From assembly GCA_018402085.1 (NCBI GenBank), contig JAGYJM010000002.1, positions 1,860,001 to 1,924,000 of the forward strand: DNA of 64,000 bases, read 5' to 3'. This DNA comes from Flavobacteriales bacterium. GTDB lineage: Bacteria; Bacteroidota; Bacteroidia; Flavobacteriales_D; Sanyastnellaceae. The notes under the pieces are model-generated. The model was given only the letters and a program-made list of their open reading frames with translations. It was not told the origin of the DNA and made no database searches. The position numbers and the translations under genes are program-made. Of the stretch, positions 52,298-60,397 are shown piece after piece. Every line of letters begins with the position of its first letter. The stretch's first letter is position 1.

Positions 52298-52766
52298 CAC
52301 AGTTCAGCAGGGTGAGTCGAGGTTCATCGCAGACAAGCGAGAAAAGTAAAGCGCCGGTTTAGGGAAGAACAACGTGGACATAGATGGAAAAGCAGTGACC
52401 GTATCCTTTCTTCGAAGCGCTCGGGCATCTGTTATGCAACGTCTGCCTTTGCTTTTAACCTCCGCCGGATTGACTCTCGTCTCCTCCGGAAGACACGGCA
52501 GATTTCCTATTTGTTCAACCTTCTGCCGGCGCTTTTGAATTGTTGTTAAACAACCCAACTGTGCGTTGGATGTGTTGAAGTTGGCATGAATATCTTTGCA
52601 GACCAAATTTTGACTCAGTACCTTATTCACAATGAATCAACTACGGTTTTCAACAATTGTGCATAACGTATTTGAATGAACCATCGCCGTTGGCTCAAGA
52701 TGCACTCTCAAACCTCGCAATCTGCATTGTGTACTGTGCATTCGGCATCGCGCATTTTGCATTTGA
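52298..52766. other. Intergenic stretch without a recognised gene
   Basis: About 470 bases between queE and the gene at 52767. A 108-codon minus-strand frame (52304-52630) covers most of it but has no recognisable features and runs over the queE promoter. A plus-strand promoter-like box lies at 52591. Around 52720-52765 GCAT recurs several times (GCATTGTG, GCATTCG, GCATCGCG, GCATTTTG), with no hairpin. Confidence 0.4.
52591..52598 (+). promoter_or_regulatory. Orphan -7 box (TATCTTTG), possible small RNA promoter
   Basis: A perfect TAnnTTTG with a TTG about 20 bases upstream (tgTTGaag). Downstream on the plus strand only a 15-codon frame (ATG at 52632) is present, so any transcript would be non-coding or antisense to the 3' end of the gene at 52767. 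Confidence 0.3.
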
Positions 52767-53288
52767 CTACTTTCCTGCTCCTTTGAAGTGGTCGTTCTTT
52801 GAAGCAAACAAGACGTTGAAAGTTGTGAGGCTGCCATATGCGCGGCTGATGTATTGCTGCAAGTGGAGCCGGTCTTCGTCGTCAAGCTTCTCGTGATTAT
52901 TGATGTTCTGTTCAAGCACGCGCAAGCGCTCACGCACCATCACAATTTTATGGAAGAAGGTCTCGACGGGCACTTCTTTAGACTGCGTTTCGGCATTACC
53001 CGGCATCAACACCATTTTACCTCCTTCCCATCGTCCCCCCAGCTCGACGTAAGTGGTGTCTTCATAGTATTGCTCAAACACATTGCTCACGGCATCCACT
53101 ACATCTTCGAGGGTCACCGATCGGATATCAGCTTCCGACACCTCCAAAATTTTAAGTCCGTCAAAGGCCTTGGCAATCTCTTGTTCTCCTTCATTCTTGA
53201 AGTAGATACGCCAGGTTTTTTCATGCTCTCCGAACACGACCCCTTCGCCAAATGAAGGATGCTCTACTTTTGCACCGATACTGATCAT
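52767..53288 (-). CDS. Conserved hypothetical protein with SH3-like N-terminus
   Basis: A 173-residue soluble protein. The first 50 residues (IGAKVEHPSFGEGVVFGEHE, then WRIYFKNEGEQEIAKAF) have the H-P-x-F-G-x-G-x-V pattern of small SH3/Tudor-like barrels such as those at the end of UvrD-type helicases or in CarD-like proteins. The rest is helical (KIVMVRERLRVLEQNINNHE, LHLQQYISRAYGSLTTFN). Nucleic acid binding is possible but not shown. It is flanked by divergent and convergent genes and probably transcribed alone. Confidence 0.7.
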   Translation of the reverse strand: MISIGAKVEHPSFGEGVVFGEHEKTWRIYFKNEGEQEIAKAFDGLKILEVSEADIRSVTLEDVVDAVSNVFEQYYEDTTYVELGGRWEGGKMVLMPGNAETQSKEVPVETFFHKIVMVRERLRVLEQNINNHEKLDDEDRLHLQQYISRAYGSLTTFNVLFASKNDHFKGAGK

Positions 53289-53424
53289 TTCAGGAAGAAT
53301 TATTTCGTGCGGAAAGATCGCGAAAAACCTTCAACTGTCAGCGGCTCGCTGCCTACCGTTCTGCCCGATGGCACACTCGCCCAAAAAGACCAACTTTTCA
53401 CCCTGATACTAAGCAGGTTGCCCA

Positions 53425-53440
53425 TATTTTTGTATCTTTC
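53425..53440 (+). promoter_or_regulatory. Twin -7 boxes (TATTTTTG and TATCTTTC) before a T9SS cargo gene
   Basis: Two adjacent boxes, TATTTTTG at 53425-53432 (perfect) and TATCTTTC at 53433-53440, lie 43 and 35 bases before the GTG at 53476. Confidence 0.45.
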
Positions 53441-53475
53441 GCCTCAACCAAAAGCGTATTGTCTTGACTAACTGC

Positions 53476-54783
53476 GTGAAACTACTACGAATCATTGCCA
53501 TGTCAGTGATGTTTGTCTGGCTCCTAGTCGGCACAAATCATATGCTGCTTGCGCAGAGTCCGTTCACCGGTATCGTGATTGAAGAAGAGCCCATTCCTCC
53601 GGCCATCGCGGCTACTATACAGGCGCAGGCCGGCTTCAACAGCCTTCCAAGAACGTGGCGGGTTTATGTATGTGTTGACTCTCCGCTCTGGGAGTTGCAA
53701 GCGGTAACCGGTACCTTCGAGGGGGGCATCTCTTATCCTTTTATCGTTGATTGCCCTGCCTGCACGGGAACCGACAAGTTCTATCAGCACTACGATGATG
53801 TCATCATGACTTCCTTCAGCCAATTTGTCGGCAATAACATCAACCCTGCTTTTTTTGCAATATCAAATACCCTTGAATACGATTCTTGGTTTAACATTGG
53901 CCAGCCATACCTTCAGGTCAGTGGTTTGCAATGGGTGCCTGATCCGAATCTGAATCCGGCAATTGCCTTTGAGAACGGGGGGGCTCTGGTCGAAAATGCC
54001 ACGCTCGTAGGTTCAACAGTAGCAGGCTTCTGGTCACCTCCAAACCCGCAAGGAATCATGGATGCTGACGGACGAATTCTAATTGCGCAACTGACAACCG
54101 ATGGCGTCTTCACCGGTATTTGTACTTTTCAATTCAGAAGGCTCAACGCGGATCTTTCCGTCTTCCTTCCCGTAACGGTTGAAAAAAATTACAACGTCAC
54201 CTTTACCAATCAGCCGGGTCAATTCGTTGAAACGTGCGAGCAGCTTTTTCTACCGGTAGATTTAATGGAGTTCAACGTTGCGGCTTCTCAAGACCGTGTG
54301 AATATTCTCTGGAAAACAGCCAGTGAAGAACACGCCGATGAATTCATCGTTGAGCGCAGCACAGACCTTCAAGAGTGGAAAGAAATCGGACGTGTACCTG
54401 CCAAAGGTTATTCAGAAACGGTGCAGGAATATTTCCTTCCTGATCTAGACCCGTACAGAGGAATCAACTACTATCGCTTGCGTCAGGTTGATTTTGACGG
54501 AGAGTTCGAGCTTAGCGACGTTCGTTCAGCTGTGTTTAGGTCATACGATATTTCGCTCTATCCAAATCCTGCTACCCAGCATGTCTGGTTCAAAGGTGAC
54601 CTTGAAGGTGTAGAGCGCATCCGCTTTATCAGCATGCGCGGACAGGTGGTACTTGAGCAATGGGGCAAAGGTGAACCCATACGTGAAATGGATGTTCACT
54701 CGCTGGCAGCGGGCACCTACGTGGTGGAAATCATTTACCCTGATGGCATGTCATTCCGCAACACGCTTCAGGTCACTAAATAA
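53476..54783 (+). CDS. Secreted protein with T9SS sorting tail, hypothetical
   Basis: About 435 residues. Starts possible in this frame are TTG 53464, GTG 53476 and ATG 53503; GTG 53476 gives KLLRIIAMSVMFVWLLVG as a good signal peptide. The first part (about residues 35-260) is a beta-rich domain with a Cys pair (CPACTG) and no recognised family. It is followed by a fibronectin-like module with the Bacteroidota pattern NILWKTASEEHADEFIVERS and YYRLRQVDFDGEFELS, and the T9SS type A tail (SLYPNPATQHVWFKGDLEG ... FRNTLQVTK). It should be exported and anchored or released by the type IX system. Function unknown. Confidence 0.8.
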   Translation: MKLLRIIAMSVMFVWLLVGTNHMLLAQSPFTGIVIEEEPIPPAIAATIQAQAGFNSLPRTWRVYVCVDSPLWELQAVTGTFEGGISYPFIVDCPACTGTDKFYQHYDDVIMTSFSQFVGNNINPAFFAISNTLEYDSWFNIGQPYLQVSGLQWVPDPNLNPAIAFENGGALVENATLVGSTVAGFWSPPNPQGIMDADGRILIAQLTTDGVFTGICTFQFRRLNADLSVFLPVTVEKNYNVTFTNQPGQFVETCEQLFLPVDLMEFNVAASQDRVNILWKTASEEHADEFIVERSTDLQEWKEIGRVPAKGYSETVQEYFLPDLDPYRGINYYRLRQVDFDGEFELSDVRSAVFRSYDISLYPNPATQHVWFKGDLEGVERIRFISMRGQVVLEQWGKGEPIREMDVHSLAAGTYVVEIIYPDGMSFRNTLQVTK

Positions 54784-54802
54784 TCTGTAAAGGATTTAGT
54801 CG

Positions 54803-56119
54803 TTAGTCGGCAACCTCACCGTAGAGATCGTAGAAGTCTGCATTTGTGATGTGCACCTTCGCGAAGTCACCTAATCGAAGGTGCGTGTGGTCTTCCTGTT
54901 TCACCAATACTTCGTTGTCAACCTCCGGAGAATCATAACAGGTGCGACCGATGAAATAGCCTCCTTCAACCCGATCAAACAACACCTTGAATGTCTTACC
55001 GATCTTAGCCTGATTGAGTTCGTAGGAAACCTGGCTTTGAATTTCCATGATCTTTCCTGTGCGCGCCTTTTTCACTTCAGCCGGAACATCGTCTTCAAAG
55101 TTGAAAGCGTGGGTATTCTCCTCATGTGAATACTCAAATACTCCGAGACGCTCAAAGCGCATCTCCTGCACCCATTCACACATTTCATTGAAGTCTTCTT
55201 CCGTCTCGCCGGGATAACCACAGATCAGCGTGGTTCGTATGGCTACGTCAGGCACTTTCACTCGAATTTTTTCAATCAGTGCCGTAGTCTTTTCGCGCGT
55301 GGTTCCCCGACGCATGGCCTTGAGCATGCGCGTGCTGGCGTGCTGCAGCGGCATATCAATGTAACTGCAGATTTTCTCTTCGCGCGCCATCACTTCGAGA
55401 ATATCTTCCGGAAACCCGGTAGGAAAAGCATAGTGCAGTTTAATCCACTCGATACCTTCAACCCTGCACAAAGCTTCCATCAAGTCTGCAAGCCGACGCT
55501 TCTTGTACAGATCGAGACCGTAGTACGTGCTGTCTTGTGCAATGAGTAAAAGTTCTTTCACACCTTTTGCCGCGAGGCTTCGTGCCTGCTCCACAAGCTC
55601 TTCGATCGGTGTGCTGCGGTGTTTGCCGCGCATAAGCGGAATGGCGCAGAACGAGCATGGTCGGTCGCAACCTTCTGAAATTTTGAAGTACGCATAGTGA
55701 GAAGGCGTCGTGAGCAAGCGCTCACCTACCAGTTCTTTCTTGTAGTCTGCCTTGAGCGTTTTGAGCAGCCTCGGCAATTCGCGGGTGCCGAAGTAGCCGT
55801 CTACTTCGGGGATCTCTTCTTCGAGTTCATCTCGGTAACGCTCGCTGAGGCATCCGGTGACGTACACCTTATCGACCTCTCCTGTTTTGCGCGCTTCAGC
55901 AAATCTCAAAATGGTATTGATCGACTCTTCTTTGGCGTTATCGATAAACCCGCAGGTATTAATAATCACAATCGATGAATCGTCGTCGGGAGATTCGTGG
56001 TGCACATCGTACTTATTCGCGCGCAGTTGAGCCATGAGCACCTCACTGTCGAAGATGTTCTTGGCGCACCCAAGGGTCACCACATTTACTTTGTTCTTGC
56101 GAAGTGTTTTTGTTTTCAC
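54803..56119 (-). CDS. rimO: Ribosomal protein S12 methylthiotransferase
   Basis: A 438-residue radical SAM enzyme that adds a methylthio group to the conserved Asp of ribosomal protein S12. Domain order: UPF0004 N-terminal domain with its cluster Cys (VVTLGCAKNIFDSEVLMAQL, INTCGFIDNAKEESI, VTGCLSERY), the radical SAM motif SEGCDRPCSFCAIPLMRG (Cys-x3-Cys-x2-Cys), LIAQDSTYYGLDLY, ICGYPGETEEDF and a C-terminal TRAM domain (VLFDRVEGGYFIGRTCYDSP). It begins with GTG overlapping the ftsY stop (GTGA), so it is translated with ftsY. Confidence 0.93.
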   Translation of the reverse strand: MKTKTLRKNKVNVVTLGCAKNIFDSEVLMAQLRANKYDVHHESPDDDSSIVIINTCGFIDNAKEESINTILRFAEARKTGEVDKVYVTGCLSERYRDELEEEIPEVDGYFGTRELPRLLKTLKADYKKELVGERLLTTPSHYAYFKISEGCDRPCSFCAIPLMRGKHRSTPIEELVEQARSLAAKGVKELLLIAQDSTYYGLDLYKKRRLADLMEALCRVEGIEWIKLHYAFPTGFPEDILEVMAREEKICSYIDMPLQHASTRMLKAMRRGTTREKTTALIEKIRVKVPDVAIRTTLICGYPGETEEDFNEMCEWVQEMRFERLGVFEYSHEENTHAFNFEDDVPAEVKKARTGKIMEIQSQVSYELNQAKIGKTFKVLFDRVEGGYFIGRTCYDSPEVDNEVLVKQEDHTHLRLGDFAKVHITNADFYDLYGEVAD

Positions 56120-57081
56120 GCGTCTTCTGCAAATAAGCTGTCTACAAACTCGAATTTATTAAACACCTGAAGGTCTTCCATGCCTTCACCCACGCCGATG
56201 TACTTGACCGGGATTTTGAACTCGTCGCTGATACCGATCACAACGCCACCTTTGGCGGTACCGTCAATCTTGGTCAGTGCCAGCGCCGTCACTTCGGTTG
56301 CCTTCGTAAACTGGCGAGCCTGTTCGATGGCATTCTGTCCGGTAGAACCGTCAAGCACCAGCAGCACTTCGTGGGGAGCACCTGGCACTACTTTTTCCAT
56401 CACCCGTCTGATCTTTGCCAGCTCATTCATCAGATTCACCTTGTTGTGCAAACGCCCGGCCGTATCGATCAGCACTACATCTGCATCTTGTGACACCGCA
56501 CTTTGCAGGGTGTCAAAGGCCACTGACGCAGGATCTGCGTTCATTCCCTGAGAGACAATCGGCACACCGGCGCGTTCACTCCATATGGTCAGCTGATCCA
56601 CTGCGGCAGCACGAAAGGTATCGGCGGCACCCAGCACAACCTTTTTTCCAATGCTTTTAAACTGATAGGCGAGCTTGCCGATGGTTGTGGTTTTTCCAAC
56701 GCCATTGACCCCGACTACCATGATCACATATGGCTTGTGCTGAACCTGAGGAACTTCAACCTCACTTGCCTCTCCCGAATTGCTTTCAGAGAGGAGTTCG
56801 GCAATTTCCTCTTTGAGAATACGGTTGAGTTCTTCAGTGCCCATGTATTTATCACGGGCCACCCGCTCTTCAATTCGCTCGATGATCTTCACCGTCGTGT
56901 TTACTCCCACATCACTGGTGATCAATACCTCTTCGAGGTTATCAAGCACCTCGTCATCTACCCTGCTCTTACCGGCAATGGCTTTGGTGAGCTTAGAGAA
57001 GACACTGGTTTTTGTTTTCTCAAGTCCTTTATCAAGGGTTTCTTTCTTCTCTTTATTGAAGAAGCGTTTGAAGAGGCTCAT
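56116..57081 (-). CDS. ftsY: Signal recognition particle receptor FtsY
   Basis: A 321-residue SRP-type GTPase that docks ribosome-SRP complexes at the inner membrane. Visible: the short N domain (SLFKRFFNKEKKETLDKGLE ... SKLTKAIAG), the P-loop GVNGVGKTTTIGKLAY, DTFRAAAVDQLTIW, the G3 motif VLIDTAGRLHNKVNLM, TKIDGTAKGG (G4) and the closing GVGEGMEDLQVFNKFEFVDS. The frame extends further upstream, but the ATG at 57081 gives the family N-terminus and lies 20 bases after a TATCTTCG box. There is no acidic A domain, as is usual in this phylum. Confidence 0.93.
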   Translation of the reverse strand: MSLFKRFFNKEKKETLDKGLEKTKTSVFSKLTKAIAGKSRVDDEVLDNLEEVLITSDVGVNTTVKIIERIEERVARDKYMGTEELNRILKEEIAELLSESNSGEASEVEVPQVQHKPYVIMVVGVNGVGKTTTIGKLAYQFKSIGKKVVLGAADTFRAAAVDQLTIWSERAGVPIVSQGMNADPASVAFDTLQSAVSQDADVVLIDTAGRLHNKVNLMNELAKIRRVMEKVVPGAPHEVLLVLDGSTGQNAIEQARQFTKATEVTALALTKIDGTAKGGVVIGISDEFKIPVKYIGVGEGMEDLQVFNKFEFVDSLFAEDA

Positions 57082-57101
57082 TAGCGTGTAATTGCGGTGT
57101 A

Positions 57102-57109
57102 CGAAGATA
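57102..57109 (-). promoter_or_regulatory. Putative -7 box (TATCTTCG) of ftsY-rimO
   Basis: Minus-strand TATCTTCG, 20 bases before the ATG at 57081. It lies after the terminator of the rpmG operon, so ftsY would be transcribed separately. Confidence 0.5.
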
Positions 57110-57146
57110 CGAAGCTTGCGCAAGAAGCAACGCCCCGCGTGTAAGC

Positions 57147-57175
57147 ACAAAAAAACCGGCTGCAGGCAGCCGGTT
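57147..57175 (-). terminator. Rho-independent terminator of rpmG-DUF4295
   Basis: Arms AACCGGCTGC (57154-57163) and GCAGCCGGTT (57166-57175) pair perfectly; on the minus strand a T run (57149-57155) follows. It lies 21 bases after the DUF4295 stop. Confidence 0.85.
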
Positions 57176-57196
57176 CATTATCGTTAGTGTATTCGA

Positions 57197-57352
57197 TCAT
57201 GACTGACCAAACCAATCGTTCACTTTATCATTGTGTACGATCTCCTCTTTGAACATGTAGGCACCGGTTTTGGGTGAGCGCATTACTTTGATGCACTTGG
57301 TGTGTTCTTTACCACCACCTGTCTGGAGAGATGCTACCGTCTTCTTAGCCAT
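57197..57352 (-). CDS. DUF4295 small protein (ribosome-associated by context)
   Basis: A 51-residue basic protein (MAKKTVASLQTGGGKEHTKC ... SPKTGAYMFKEEIVHNDKV ...), the DUF4295 family that in Bacteroidota lies between rpmG and ftsY. Three bases separate it from rpmG, so the two are translated from one mRNA and end at the terminator at 57147. Its size, charge and constant place behind L33 suggest a ribosomal or ribosome-associated protein of the phylum. Too short for many gene finders, but start, stop and family pattern are clear. Confidence 0.85.
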   Translation of the reverse strand: MAKKTVASLQTGGGKEHTKCIKVMRSPKTGAYMFKEEIVHNDKVNDWFGQS

Positions 57353-57355
57353 GAC

Positions 57356-57538
57356 TTACTTAATTTCTTTGTGAACAGTATATTTACGCAGTACCGGGTT
57401 GTATTTCTTCAACTCCATACGATCCGGTGTGTTCTTGCGGTTTTTCGTAGTGACGTAGCGCGATGTACCGGGCATACCAGAGTTTTTGTGCTCCGTGCAC
57501 TCGAGAATTACCTGAACGCGATTTCCTTTTTTCGCCAT
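57356..57538 (-). CDS. rpmG: 50S ribosomal protein L33
   Basis: A 60-residue protein: [20 protein letters not shown], then [20 protein letters not shown] and [20 protein letters not shown]. It has only one of the four Cys of the zinc-binding L33 type, so it is the zinc-free form. The ATG at 57538 is preferred to an earlier one in the same frame because a TATCTTTG box lies 25 bases upstream of it. The usual neighbour rpmB (L28) is not next to it here. Followed directly by DUF4295. Confidence 0.93.
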   Translation of the reverse strand: MAKKGNRVQVILECTEHKNSGMPGTSRYVTTKNRKNTPDRMELKKYNPVLRKYTVHKEIK

Positions 57539-57563
57539 TTTTTCTTTGACTTTTGCGGGACGG

Positions 57564-57571
57564 CAAAGATA
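57564..57571 (-). promoter_or_regulatory. -7 box (TATCTTTG) of rpmG-DUF4295
   Basis: Minus-strand TATCTTTG, 25 bases before the rpmG ATG, with a TTTTG about 16 bases upstream as a possible -33 element. Confidence 0.6.
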
Positions 57572-57613
57572 GTCAATCTTTTTCAAAATACCACAGCTTT
57601 AGCACAGCTTCCC

Positions 57614-57634
57614 GCATCCGCCGCTTTCGCGGCG
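57614..57634 (+). repeat. Dispersed hairpin element, copy 16
   Basis: GCATC, stem CGCCGC, loop TTTC, stem GCGGCG, in the divergent region between rpmG and ftsK, upstream of both promoter boxes. Confidence 0.85.
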
Positions 57635-57721
57635 ATAAGAACAGCAAAAACTCGCTGATTCATTCACGAAGCTACGTTGAAAAGATGACAGGAAAGTCCA
57701 ATATGGCAAGGCTTACCGCGT

Positions 57722-57729
57722 TATTTTTG
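57722..57729 (+). promoter_or_regulatory. -7 box (TATTTTTG) of ftsK
   Basis: A perfect TAnnTTTG match 18 bases before the ATG at 57748; it overlaps the region of the earlier in-frame starts and argues against them. Confidence 0.5.
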
Positions 57730-57747
57730 ATGTTCGGTAATCACCAT

Positions 57748-60381
57748 ATGGCGAAGAATTCAATTAAAAGCAAGGCGGCATCGGGCGAGGCAACGAAGCA
57801 GAAGCAGCGCAGCTCACCCAAGGGCAAGTCTGGCAAAACCACGCGAGGCCTGCGTTTGCCCTCCATGCCGGAGTGGTTGACAGATGAGCGATTTCGCAAG
57901 ATTTTCGGCGTTTTCCTGATCATCTTGGCCGTCTTTCTCCTTCTGTCAGGTGTTTCTTTTCTAATGACGGCTAAAAATGACCTGGTGCTCATTCTGAATG
58001 ACCCTGAACTGGCCTCCGACGGCACGGTTGAGACCTACCGCAATCTGCTTGGGCGCATGGGGGCACATGCCGGATACCTTATGATGTATCGGGGCTTCGG
58101 TATAGCCGGGCTCTTCATTCCGTTTCTGCTTTTCCTCATCGGCACACGGATCGCATTCCGCAAAAAGCTGCTGCCTTTTGGTAAGTCGATTCGCCTTTCG
58201 TTACTGGCCATGCTGATCATTCCCTTGCTGATTGGCTTTCTGTTTCATGACAAGCAAGAGGTGCAGCAGCAAATTGAGATTACCTGCAATGACAATCTCG
58301 TAGGACTTATGGGGCAGTACCTCACGCGCTGGTCGGTCTTCACCCTGGGCGGAGTTGGTACTTTCTTGCTGCTCTTGCTTGTGATCGGCTCTACCGTGAT
58401 CTTTAATTTCAATCCGCCCCTTGATAATCTGAACCTCCCTCCTGCCTTGCGCAATCTGCTTTCACGCCCTGTTGCCTCCGCAGCAGATCAGACCGAGGCT
58501 CCTGAAGAAGAAGCGTCTCCGCGCAATCGTCAAAAGCATGAAGAAACTACGCTCACTGCACCATCGATTGAAGAGGACACCGAAGAACACCGCACCAATA
58601 GTGCACTTGACGAACTGATTGGCTCTGCAACGGCTGATCTCACTGACACAGCTGACAATGAAGAAGGCCCTCAACCTGAACTTGAAGAGGATCCGGTGAC
58701 CGCACTTGAGCTGGATCCCGAAGTGGTTGATGACACTTTAGATGATTACGCCGCAGAAGCGGCGGATGCGAACACGCCGGGTAAAAACGAAGAGGAAGAC
58801 GATCTCGAAATTGAAGTGAGCGCTGAAGAAACAGAGCTCACTGAAGATGAAATCGACGAGCGGGTGCAGGAATTCGGAGCGTACGACCCTAAACTCGACC
58901 TTGCACGTTACGAATTACCCAACATTGACCTCCTGGAAGCGCATGGTTCAGGACAGGTGAAAGTTGACAAGCAGGAGCTCGAAGAAAACAAGAACCGAAT
59001 CGTTGAGACCCTGCAGAACTACAAGATCGACATCTCAAAGATCAAGGCCACCGTTGGACCAACGATCACGCTGTATGAGATTATTCCGGCTCCCGGCGTT
59101 CGAATTTCCAAAATCAAAAACCTCGAAGACGATATCGCTCTGAGTCTTGCCGCTCTCGGAATCAGGATCATTGCTCCAATTCCGGGCAAAGGAACCATCG
59201 GTATTGAGGTTCCGAACTCTGACCCAAGCGTGGTCTCGATGCGCTCACTTATTGCCAGCGACAAGTTTCAGGGTTCTGACATGCAACTCCCTATCGCAAT
59301 TGGGAAGACCATATCGAACGAGACCTTTATGTTTGACCTCGCCAAAATGCCTCACTTGCTGATGGCAGGTGCTACCGGGCAAGGTAAGTCGGTTGGACTC
59401 AACGCAATGCTGGTCTCTTTGCTTTACAAGAAGCACCCGTCACAGCTCAAATTTGTACTTGTTGACCCCAAAAAGGTTGAGCTCACCCTTTTCAATAAAA
59501 TTGAACGCCACTACCTTGCGAAACTGCCGGGTGAAGAAGAAGCCATCATCACAGACACCCAGAAGGTGGTCACCACTCTTAATTCATTATGTGTTGAGAT
59601 GGATCAGCGCTATGAACTGCTGAAAATCGCCCAGTGCCGCAACATTAAAGAATACAATGGGAAATTTGTCAAGCGAAAGCTGAATCCGGAGAACGGACAC
59701 CGTTACCTGCCTTACATCGTGCTCGTGGTGGATGAGTTCGCAGACCTCATCATGACAGCAGGTAAAGAAGTGGAGACACCGATCGCGCGTCTGGCTCAAC
59801 TCGCTCGTGCGATAGGTATTCATTTGATCATTGCAACCCAACGTCCGTCTGTCAACATCATCACCGGAGTGATCAAGGCAAACTTTCCTGCGCGCATTGC
59901 CTTCAGAGTGACCAGTAAAATTGATAGCCGCACGATCCTTGACGCCGGAGGTGCAGACCAGTTGATCGGGCGGGGCGATATGCTTTTCTCCACAGGTAGC
60001 GATCTGATCCGCATTCAATGTGGATTTGTGGATACCCCCGAAGTTGAACAAATCACTGAGTTTATAGGGAACCAACAGGGCTATCCTGACGCAATGCTCC
60101 TCCCGGAGTATGTTGACGAGAATGCCTCAGAGGCCGGCGGTCTCGATGCCGAAGACCGCGATGAACTCTTCGAAGAAGCAGCACGTGTAATCGTTATGCA
60201 CCAGCAAGGATCAACCTCACTCTTACAGCGTAAACTGAAATTAGGCTATAATCGCGCCGGAAGACTGATTGATCAGCTTGAAGCCGCAGGTGTCATTGGT
60301 CCATTTAAAGGAAGCAAAGCCCGCGAAGTGCTGATAGCTGACGAAATGAGTTTGGAACAGTTATTGCGTAGTGAAGGCTAA
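57748..60381 (+). CDS. ftsK: DNA translocase FtsK
   Basis: An 877-residue septal DNA pump that clears the chromosome termini during division. The N-terminus has four membrane helices (IFGVFLIILAVFLLLSGVSF; MYRGFGIAGLFIPFLLFL; LLAMLIIPLLIGFLF; GVGTFLLLLLVIGSTVIF), then an acidic linker (about residues 245-375), then the motor: DNA-pumping alpha domain, Walker A GATGQGKSVGLNAM, Walker B LVVDEFADLIMTAG, RPSVNIITGVIKANFPARIA and SKIDSRTILDAGGADQLIG. The C-terminal gamma winged helix is SLLQRKLKLGYNRAGRLIDQ. The start at 57748 (MAKNSIKSKAASGE) follows a TATTTTTG box; the frame is open further upstream. A hairpin element lies in the linker and encodes AAEAADA. Confidence 0.93.
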   Translation: MAKNSIKSKAASGEATKQKQRSSPKGKSGKTTRGLRLPSMPEWLTDERFRKIFGVFLIILAVFLLLSGVSFLMTAKNDLVLILNDPELASDGTVETYRNLLGRMGAHAGYLMMYRGFGIAGLFIPFLLFLIGTRIAFRKKLLPFGKSIRLSLLAMLIIPLLIGFLFHDKQEVQQQIEITCNDNLVGLMGQYLTRWSVFTLGGVGTFLLLLLVIGSTVIFNFNPPLDNLNLPPALRNLLSRPVASAADQTEAPEEEASPRNRQKHEETTLTAPSIEEDTEEHRTNSALDELIGSATADLTDTADNEEGPQPELEEDPVTALELDPEVVDDTLDDYAAEAADANTPGKNEEEDDLEIEVSAEETELTEDEIDERVQEFGAYDPKLDLARYELPNIDLLEAHGSGQVKVDKQELEENKNRIVETLQNYKIDISKIKATVGPTITLYEIIPAPGVRISKIKNLEDDIALSLAALGIRIIAPIPGKGTIGIEVPNSDPSVVSMRSLIASDKFQGSDMQLPIAIGKTISNETFMFDLAKMPHLLMAGATGQGKSVGLNAMLVSLLYKKHPSQLKFVLVDPKKVELTLFNKIERHYLAKLPGEEEAIITDTQKVVTTLNSLCVEMDQRYELLKIAQCRNIKEYNGKFVKRKLNPENGHRYLPYIVLVVDEFADLIMTAGKEVETPIARLAQLARAIGIHLIIATQRPSVNIITGVIKANFPARIAFRVTSKIDSRTILDAGGADQLIGRGDMLFSTGSDLIRIQCGFVDTPEVEQITEFIGNQQGYPDAMLLPEYVDENASEAGGLDAEDRDELFEEAARVIVMHQQGSTSLLQRKLKLGYNRAGRLIDQLEAAGVIGPFKGSKAREVLIADEMSLEQLLRSEG
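58749..58769 (-). repeat. Dispersed hairpin element, copy 17 (in ftsK)
   Basis: Minus-strand reading: GCATC, stem CGCCGC, loop TTCT, stem GCGGCG. Antisense to ftsK, where it encodes AAEAADA in the flexible linker. Confidence 0.8.
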
Positions 60382-60397
60382 ATAAAGAAACAAGACC

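Noticed and set aside
52304-52630. 108-codon minus-strand open frame upstream of queE
   Set aside because: It overlaps the queE promoter box, has no recognisable domain and seems a chance frame.
57356-57538. Missing rpmB beside rpmG as a deletion
   Set aside because: The region upstream is a normal divergent promoter region to ftsK; rpmB may simply be elsewhere in this genome.
4345-58769. Hairpins explained as simple transcription terminators
   Set aside because: Seven lie inside genes, few are followed by a T run, and true terminators with different sequences are present beside some of them (for example at 16141).
4345-58769. Hairpins explained as DNA uptake sequences or integron attC sites
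   Set aside because: Uptake sequences keep a fixed core sequence, whereas here the stem varies with compensation; attC sites are longer, have R boxes and lie between cassettes.
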